From: Kiritimatiellota bacterium
GTDB lineage: Bacteria > Verrucomicrobiota > Kiritimatiellia > JAAZAB01
Length of the DNA: 10,000 nucleotides
Direction: 5' to 3'
NCBI GenBank assembly: GCA_008636095.1
Contig: VSJD01000032.1
Location: 1-10,000 of the forward strand
The notes below the pieces were generated by a model, which saw only the letters and a program-made list of their open reading frames with translations, did not search any database and was not told the DNA's origin. Below, one piece after another: positions 6,278 through 10,000 of the stretch; position 1 is the stretch's first letter, and every line of letters begins with the position of its first letter. Made by a program: the position numbers and the translations under genes.

Positions 6278-6537
6278 TTTCTGCTTCTCACCTTCGAGAC
6301 AGCCCTCACAATGTTGGACCGTTTCATGCCGCTTACCCGCGCCTGTTGCCGGCACCTGCGGATAAGGCTGTCAAATCCTTCCATGGATGGAGGGGTAATG
6401 GTCTTCAAAATCACGACATCGCCTTCTCCAACCACAACAAACCGAACACCCGGCATCAGTTTGAGTCTTCCCCGGACATCTTCCGGAATTACGACCTGCC
6501 CCTTCGATGACATGCGTGTTGTTGCAAAAGTTTCCAT
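6274..6537 (-). CDS. AbrB/SpoVT-type antitoxin
   Basis: The 87-residue protein has the swapped-hairpin AbrB DNA-binding fold at residues 3-47: TTRMSSKGQVVIPEDVRGRLKLMPGVRF..., with the signature S-x-KGQVVIP. A C-terminal helical part follows (FDSLIRRCRQQ... GMKRSNIVRAVSKVR), of the kind that docks onto a PIN toxin. It should neutralise the PIN protein encoded next (4-base overlap, antitoxin first) and repress their common promoter. AAAGGA lies about 8 bases before the ATG. The upstream region carries a good promoter and a perfect palindrome, discussed separately. Confidence 0.9.
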   Translation of the reverse strand: METFATTRMSSKGQVVIPEDVRGRLKLMPGVRFVVVGEGDVVILKTITPPSMEGFDSLIRRCRQQARVSGMKRSNIVRAVSKVRSRK

Positions 6538-6561
6538 AGCCGTTCCTTTCCTGTTTCCTGT

Positions 6562-6604
6562 GTCTTACTGGTAAGACTATACCACTGGCGAAACCGGCGG
6601 GCAA
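6562..6604 (-). promoter_or_regulatory. Promoter and palindromic operator of the AbrB-PIN operon
   Basis: On the minus strand, TTGCCC (6604-6599) and TATAGT (6581-6576) are separated by exactly 17 bases and match the sigma-70 consensus in 4 and 5 of 6 positions. A perfect 7+7 palindrome GTCTTAC-TG-GTAAGAC spans 6562-6577. It overlaps the last -10 bases and covers the likely transcription start, about 30 bases before the antitoxin ATG. A repressor bound there would block RNA polymerase, which fits autoregulation by the AbrB-type antitoxin. Confidence 0.6.
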
Positions 6605-6670
6605 CATGTTTCTTTGGAACTGTTTTACAAAAAAATAACAGCGCAAAACCCCTGATTTTATTGGCTTTTC

Positions 6671-6738
6671 TGTGCCCAACGCCAGTGCTGCGGATCTGCG
6701 AGCTTGTAAGCCGTATCCTCCGGCACTTGGTTGGGCAT
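6671..6738 (-). other. attC-like stem-loop right after the coiled-coil gene
   Basis: Read on the minus strand, the site opens with TGCCCAAC two to three bases after the TAA of the coiled-coil gene and closes with GTTGGGCA. The two arms (6723-6737 and 6673-6688) pair over 8 bp, then a single bulged base, 1 bp, a mismatch and 5 bp more; a further GGAT/ATCC pairs near the loop. The ends fit the integron attC boxes RYYYAAC and GTTRRRY. The total of about 65 bases and the one-sided extra base also fit attC. There is no clear unpaired central spacer, a point against. The same bases also encode a 26-codon open frame (6658-6738), which I regard as accidental. A generic hairpin or terminator is the alternative. 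Confidence 0.4.
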
Positions 6739-6740
6739 CT

Positions 6741-7142
6741 TTATTTCTGATTTTGTGTGGGGGTTTTTCCGAGCGGTGTATGTGGAAGCACAAGGTCAGG
6801 ATGTAGCAATCTTAGATCTTGTTCCCGCGACAGCCGATATTTGAGCAAATCGAATTCCATGCTTATTTTTTCTTGCTCGCGCTGCGAAGCAAAGCTTCGC
6901 TCCTGGTTGGCCGCATTCTGCTCCAGTATCCGCTTGTGTTCGTCAATCCGCATAAGGCTGATCGCCTTCTTCGTCTCGAGATCAGCCTCTGCTTGGATAA
7001 GATCTCCTTTGCTTTTTAATATTCGAAGGTCGACGTTGTGTTTGGTAAGCCGCTTCTTTATCTTGACGATGCTGAAATAACGGAAAACGGCGAAAGTAAT
7101 CCACGGGTATAACCTTTTCACGCGCCGGGCATGACATGGCAA
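6741..7142 (-). CDS. Short coiled-coil protein with N-terminal hydrophobic segment, function unknown
   Basis: The 133-residue product has a basic start and a moderately hydrophobic stretch (about 11-27, LYPWITFAVFRYFSIV). A long charged helix rich in Glu, Lys, Arg, Gln and Ile/Leu (about 28-113) follows, then a proline-rich tail. It could be a membrane-anchored coiled-coil protein, but the hydrophobic part is short. I recognise no family. No ribosome site precedes ATG 7142; GTG 7121 is an alternative start. A perfect 7-bp hairpin (GCGAAGC-AAA-GCTTCGC, about 6884-6900) lies inside the frame. Composition supports coding more than function does. It is divergent from the nucleotidyltransferase pair on the plus strand. 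Confidence 0.45.
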   Translation of the reverse strand: MPCHARRVKRLYPWITFAVFRYFSIVKIKKRLTKHNVDLRILKSKGDLIQAEADLETKKAISLMRIDEHKRILEQNAANQERSFASQREQEKISMEFDLLKYRLSREQDLRLLHPDLVLPHTPLGKTPTQNQK

Positions 7143-7188
7143 CGGGAGCTTGTCTCACTTTATATTGGGGTGTAAGACAAATTTAAAA

Positions 7189-7216
7189 TAGACACAAAAT
7201 GGTTTCCTGCTATAGT
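7189..7216 (+). promoter_or_regulatory. Promoter of the DUF6036 pair, probably giving a leaderless mRNA
   Basis: TAGACA (7189-7194, 5 of 6 consensus bases) and TATAGT (7211-7216, 5 of 6) are 16 bases apart. A start about 7-9 bases past the -10 box falls on or next to the ATG at 7225. There is no Shine-Dalgarno sequence in the 8 intervening bases, so the transcript would begin at the start codon. Confidence 0.5.
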
Positions 7217-7224
7217 ATAAATGT

Positions 7225-7548
7225 ATGAAAACGCATGAGGAGATTGATCAACGGAGCTTGGCCTTGGCCCGCGCGGTTGTGGTCGAGATTGACCGGGATC
7301 CGGAACGGCGGGGGCTGCAGAAGGCGAGGGAGACATGCGCGCGTTGGTTTCGCGATACCCCGGCGCCCGCCTTGGCTGAATGGCTGGTTATCCTGAACCA
7401 GGAATGGGACCAGGTGCGCGCGGTTTTGCTGAATGAACGCGAAGAGGGGCGGCGTCTGCGGCAAAGCAGTCCGTTTTGCGGCATTCTCTCCCCAAGAACG
7501 CGATGGGATATCTACCGGCGTTTTATCCATGAATCGAAAACAGCTTGA
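7225..7548 (+). CDS. Small partner protein of a DUF6036 nucleotidyltransferase (candidate antitoxin)
   Basis: The 107-residue soluble protein is helical and rich in Arg and Glu. It starts MKTHEEIDQRSLALARAV, has a central ARWFRDTPAPALAEWLVIL segment, and ends with the stretch RRLRQSSPFCGILSPRTRWDIYRRF. That end motif recurs, to my knowledge, in small uncharacterised proteins encoded just upstream of DUF6036 nucleotidyltransferases. No DNA-binding motif is evident. The gene overlaps the nucleotidyltransferase start by 20 bases, so the two are surely co-translated. Order (small gene first) and overlap resemble type IV toxin-antitoxin pairs such as AbiE, which makes an antitoxin role likely but unproven. 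Confidence 0.75.
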   Translation: MKTHEEIDQRSLALARAVVVEIDRDPERRGLQKARETCARWFRDTPAPALAEWLVILNQEWDQVRAVLLNEREEGRRLRQSSPFCGILSPRTRWDIYRRFIHESKTA

Positions 7549-8035
7549 ACATGTTTTACGAGCTGGCGGCAGTCTCACGAGCAGCCGCGATCTGGTGGTC
7601 ATTGGGAGCCAGGCCATTCTGGGATCATTCCCGAATGCGCCCTCGGATATGCTGACATCCATGGAGGCGGATGTCTATCCCATGGATGCTCCCGAAAAGG
7701 CGGATATGATTGATGGATGCATTGGCGAGCTTTCGCCCTTCCATGAAACCTTTGGGTATTACGCCCATGGAATAGGACCAGAAACTGCCGTGTTACCTGC
7801 AAAATGGAAAGCACGATTAGTACGCATGGAAGCCGGCGAGACGTTCGGATGGTGCTTGGCCCCCGTGGATCTGGCCGTCAGTAAGATTATAGCCGGGCGC
7901 GAGAAGGATATCGGTTTCGTCCGCAACATGCTGCGTTCCGGCTTTATTACGGAGGCCGTCATTCAATCCGTGGTTGGCGAATTGAAGCCGAGCGACAACA
8001 AAACGGTCTTGGCACGGTTGCCGCTTTGTCGCTGA
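7529..8035 (+). CDS. DUF6036-type nucleotidyltransferase (candidate toxin)
   Basis: The 168-residue protein shows the short nucleotidyltransferase signature. DLVVIGSQAILGSF at 21-34 has the Gly-Ser of the first motif, and SMEADVYP at 44-51 supplies two acidic residues (Glu46, Asp48) as metal ligands. Further on, APVDLAVSKIIAGREKDIGFVRNML (about 111-135) is the conserved C-terminal half of DUF6036/AbiEii-like proteins. Such enzymes transfer nucleotides, in the characterised MenT/AbiEii relatives to tRNA or similar acceptors, and block growth. Met at 7529 is chosen: the family starts about 20 residues before the GSQ motif, and the longer frame from 7433 would lie wholly inside the partner gene. 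An intrinsic terminator follows 2 bases after the stop. Confidence 0.8.
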   Translation: MNRKQLEHVLRAGGSLTSSRDLVVIGSQAILGSFPNAPSDMLTSMEADVYPMDAPEKADMIDGCIGELSPFHETFGYYAHGIGPETAVLPAKWKARLVRMEAGETFGWCLAPVDLAVSKIIAGREKDIGFVRNMLRSGFITEAVIQSVVGELKPSDNKTVLARLPLCR

Positions 8036-8037
8036 AT

Positions 8038-8061
8038 CGGATTGGAATCCGGATATTTTTT
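8038..8061 (+). terminator. Intrinsic terminator of the DUF6036 operon
   Basis: CGGATT (8038-8043) and AATCCG (8046-8051) form a perfect short stem, followed after 4 bases by six Ts (8056-8061) and a further T-rich stretch. It begins 2 bases past the TGA of the nucleotidyltransferase. The stem is short and its loop very small, so strength is uncertain. Confidence 0.5.
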
Positions 8062-8179
8062 GTGTTTTTCTTCTTGTGACCAAGCAAAGAAAACTCAGGC
8101 GCGCTCCATAGCAACCACGGGGTTCCACGCCGGCGCAGCCCGTTTCAATCCGTATCCAGCCGTTTCATCCAAGGATCAT

Positions 8180-9055
8180 ATGGGGATGATGAACGTCAAT
8201 CCTCCGATTTATTTTGGTATCGCGGGATGGTCCTATCCGGATTGGAACGGAATTCTCTATCCAGCAGGTTTACGCGAGCAACTGCCGTTCGTCGCACGTT
8301 ACGTGGACTTGATGGAAATCAACAGCACGTTCTATCGGCCGCCCAAGGCGCGCCATGCCCAAGCCTGGTTGAAGCAGACTGCGTTCAAGTCGGATTTCCG
8401 CTTCACCGCCAAACTGCACCAGGACATCACGCACGGCGGCAAGCTGGAACCGGAAATGGCGCGTGCCTTCCGCGAGGGATTCCAACCCATGACCGAAGCC
8501 GGCAAGCTCCTGCATCTGCTGGCGCAATTCAAGTTTGATTTCAATGACACCCCGGAACACCGTGCGCACCTGGGCCGGATCAGGGAAGCGTTCGGCGACA
8601 TGACTAACCTGACCCTCGAACTGCGCCATAATTCGTGGCAGGCCCCGGCGGCCCTTGCGTTTTTAGAGGGTTTGAAAATTACGGTGGCCAACCTTGATTA
8701 CCCATTAGCCCGTAACAGTTTTAATTTAACCGCGTGCCGGATCGGCGCTGACCGTTACCTGCGCCTGCATGGGCGCAATGCCGCCGCCTGGTTCGATAAA
8801 AGCACCGGCCGCGATGAGACCTACAACTATTATTACGCGCGCGCGGAACTCGAAAGCATTCGCCAACGGGCCGAAACCCTGCGGCGCGACAGTCGCAGTC
8901 TGACCGTCGTGGCCAACAACCATTTTCAGGCCAAGGAAGTTGCCAACATCCTGCAGCTTAAGGCCATGATGACCGGCCGGAAAGTTCCGGTGCCGCCGGG
9001 CTTGCTTGCTAAATATCCCGAACTGAATGACATTGCCGCGCCGCCATCGGCATGA
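8180..9055 (+). CDS. DUF72 (YecE-like) family protein
   Basis: The 291-residue TIM-barrel-like protein shows the DUF72 landmarks in order: YFGIAGWSYPDWNGILYP near the start, DLMEINSTFYRPP, FRFTAKLHQDITH, LAQFKFDFN, LTLELRHNSW, the LRLHGRN segment followed by YYYARAEL, and VVANNHFQAKEVANILQLK near the end. The family is widespread and structurally a TIM barrel; its reaction is unknown. The start is placed at 8180: AAGGA is 4 bases upstream and the family begins within a few residues of the FGIAGWSY motif. ATG 8186 or 8189 (same frame) are equally possible. An in-frame reading back to 8042 would add 46 residues that overlap the upstream terminator and look non-coding. No operon partner is evident. 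Confidence 0.9.
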   Translation: MGMMNVNPPIYFGIAGWSYPDWNGILYPAGLREQLPFVARYVDLMEINSTFYRPPKARHAQAWLKQTAFKSDFRFTAKLHQDITHGGKLEPEMARAFREGFQPMTEAGKLLHLLAQFKFDFNDTPEHRAHLGRIREAFGDMTNLTLELRHNSWQAPAALAFLEGLKITVANLDYPLARNSFNLTACRIGADRYLRLHGRNAAAWFDKSTGRDETYNYYYARAELESIRQRAETLRRDSRSLTVVANNHFQAKEVANILQLKAMMTGRKVPVPPGLLAKYPELNDIAAPPSA

Positions 9056-9094
9056 TATAAAAGGGCAAACAATGAAATGCGGAGAAGAAGCCGA

Positions 9095-9236
9095 AATATT
9101 GCCCGTGAAACACGAAAGGACGCGAACCTGATTAATCCATCACCTCAAAAAACTTTTGACATAATCAGCATCCGAATTTCATTTTCCAAATCCTTCCCTA
9201 TTCGCGTCCTTTCGCGTGTTTCGCGGGCAAAATATT
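9095..9236. repeat. 142-bp element with long imperfect inverted repeats
   Basis: The left arm 9095-9126 and the right arm 9201-9236 are inverted copies of a 32-36 base sequence. Its core reads GAAACACG(CG)AAAGGACGCGAA and its outer end AATATT plus GCCCG. They differ by two small insertions and one transition. The 74-base interior has no gene, although it contains a TTGACA at 9153-9158. It fills most of the gap between the DUF72 gene and queD. It may be a non-autonomous mobile repeat or a large hairpin; no target duplication is evident. Confidence 0.5.
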
Positions 9237-9285
9237 TTTTCTTTGCGTTTTTTTTGCAGTAGCAAAAATTTTTATCTGAGGTTTT

Positions 9286-9660
9286 ATGTTCGAAATCAGC
9301 GTCAAAACCCATTTTTCAGGCGCCCATTTCCTGGCGGACTATCCCGGTGTATGCGCCAACCTGCACGGCCATAATTGGGAAGTCGAAGTGTTTCTGCGCG
9401 GTCGTAAAGTCGATTCCGTGGGTATGCTGGTGGATTTCAGGCAGGCCAAGACGGTCATTCATGAAACCGTTGATTCGTTGGATCACAAGGAATTGAATCG
9501 GCTGGCCATGTTCGCGCACCAGAATCCGTCGTCGGAAAATCTGGCCCGTTATCTCTTTCGTGCCCTGTCAAAGCGGCTGAACAGCCGGCGCGTCAAAGTC
9601 CATCGCGTCTGGGTCAGCGAATCCCCCGGCACGTCCGCGACTTATTGGGAAAAAGCCTGA
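9286..9660 (+). CDS. queD: 6-carboxy-5,6,7,8-tetrahydropterin synthase (QueD)
   Basis: The 124-residue protein has the T-fold signature of the PTPS/QueD family: AHFL with His14, then Cys23 and the LHGHNW motif with His27 and His29. The three His bind zinc and Cys23 is the catalytic base/nucleophile. GMLVDF, LDHKELN (Asp66-His67), NPSSENLARYLF and SESP with Glu112, which binds the pterin, follow. Spacing Cys-x3-His-Gly-His and the length of about 120 match QueD rather than the longer eukaryotic-type PTPS. It converts 7,8-dihydroneopterin triphosphate to 6-carboxytetrahydropterin, step two of preQ0/queuosine synthesis. GAGG lies 4 bases before the ATG. queE follows on the same strand 107 bases later. 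No preQ1 riboswitch is visible upstream. Confidence 0.93.
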   Translation: MFEISVKTHFSGAHFLADYPGVCANLHGHNWEVEVFLRGRKVDSVGMLVDFRQAKTVIHETVDSLDHKELNRLAMFAHQNPSSENLARYLFRALSKRLNSRRVKVHRVWVSESPGTSATYWEKA

Positions 9661-9701
9661 TCTGTTGAAGAAGGCGATAGGTATCCGCCCGCGCCCAAAG
9701 C

Positions 9702-9743
9702 AAACGCCGAACGCCCAACATCGAACTCCAAACGTCGAATGCA
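9702..9743. repeat. Array of six 7-base repeats between queD and queE
   Basis: Six consecutive heptamers follow the pattern xAAyxyC: AAACGCC, GAACGCC, CAACATC, GAACTCC, AAACGTC, GAATGCA. The period is exact, the units vary. CAACATC at 9716-9722 also pairs with GATGTTG at 9745-9751. The array lies wholly in the 107-base queD-queE gap. Confidence 0.5.
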
Positions 9744-9767
9744 AGATGTTGAACATAAGCAATCCTG

Positions 9768-10000
9768 ATGACATTAATACCACAAAAGGAAGACGCACTC
9801 GCGTCCCTGCAGATCTGTGAGACGTTTGTTTCCATCCAGGGTGAATCCACCTTTGCCGGCTGGCCCTGTTTTTTTATCCGGTTGACCGGCTGTAACCTGC
9901 GGTGCTCCTACTGCGACACGACCTATGCCTTTACCGGGGGTGAACCGAAGACCATACCTCAACTTGTGGATGAGTTTCGCGTCAGCGGATTAACGCTTGT
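9768..10000 (+). CDS. queE: 7-carboxy-7-deazaguanine synthase (QueE), 5' part
   Basis: The visible 77 residues contain ETFVSIQGESTFAGWPCFFIRLTGCNLRCSYCDTTYAF. The radical-SAM cluster motif Cys42-x3-Cys46-x2-Cys49 is preceded by the IQGE...FIRLTGC stretch that is diagnostic of QueE. The enzyme uses S-adenosylmethionine and an Fe-S cluster to contract 6-carboxytetrahydropterin, the product of the upstream QueD, to 7-carboxy-7-deazaguanine. The gene continues past the window end. ATG 9768 gives about 14 residues before the family's usual start and has no ribosome site. A purine-rich AAAGGAAG lies just inside the frame at about 9784-9791, so initiation at a later non-ATG codon cannot be excluded. 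Confidence 0.92.
   Translation, partial: MTLIPQKEDALASLQICETFVSIQGESTFAGWPCFFIRLTGCNLRCSYCDTTYAFTGGEPKTIPQLVDEFRVSGLTL

Noticed and set aside
6658..6738. 26-codon open frame on the minus strand (starts MPNQVPEDTAYKLADPQ) just after the coiled-coil gene
   Set aside because: It looks protein-like, but it coincides exactly with the stem-loop arms at 6673-6737 and has no ribosome site of its own. The stem-loop explains the sequence better.
9077..9262. 61-codon plus-strand open frame rich in Arg, Ser and Phe upstream of queD
   Set aside because: It is the translation of the long inverted repeat at 9095-9236 and has no family resemblance.

Overview
The window comes from a bacterial chromosome of mixed character. 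Housekeeping genes (tRNA-Arg, an acetolactate synthase, queD/queE) sit among accessory DNA: the end of a probable integrated island, a MITE, and a cluster of toxin-antitoxin genes. The host cannot be named from the sequence. Ordinary bacterial promoters, Shine-Dalgarno sites, a secreted protein with a Sec signal, PRC-barrel and DUF72 proteins, and short intergenic repeat families suggest an environmental Gram-negative (a PVC-type or deltaproteobacterium-like genome would fit; this is inference).

Layout. 1-1264: the tail of an open frame running in from the left overlaps (ATGA) a gene for an HNH-type protein. After about 280 bases without genes comes the 3' part of a tRNA-Pro(GGG), from anticodon loop to discriminator base with no 5' half. 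This is the usual footprint of a tRNA-integrated element, so the left 1.2 kb is probably the distal end of a genomic island. 1366-1495: tRNA-Arg(ACG) with its promoter box. 1674-2417 (-): tandem PRC-barrel protein. 2682-4355 (-): acetolactate synthase large subunit with no small subunit beside it. 4468-4580: a 113-bp MITE-like element. 4632-5357 (-): a secreted protein of unknown function.

5427-8061 is a toxin-antitoxin cluster. Reading the minus strand from right to left it holds a short coiled-coil protein, a 65-base attC-like stem-loop placed right after its stop codon, a promoter with palindromic operator, an AbrB-type antitoxin and a PIN toxin overlapping by 4 bases, the last codons of a destroyed BrnT toxin, an intact BrnA antitoxin, and a second, decayed attC-like sequence. 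On the plus strand, from a divergent and probably leaderless promoter, a small acidic/basic protein overlaps a DUF6036-type nucleotidyltransferase, followed by an intrinsic terminator. The AbrB/PIN/BrnA block bounded by two attC-like sequences reads like an integron cassette, but no integrase is in view and this remains a hypothesis.

8180-10000 (+): a DUF72 (YecE-like) protein, a 142-bp inverted repeat, then queD and the start of queE (queuosine/7-deazaguanine pathway), separated by a small array of 7-base repeats. The window ends inside queE.
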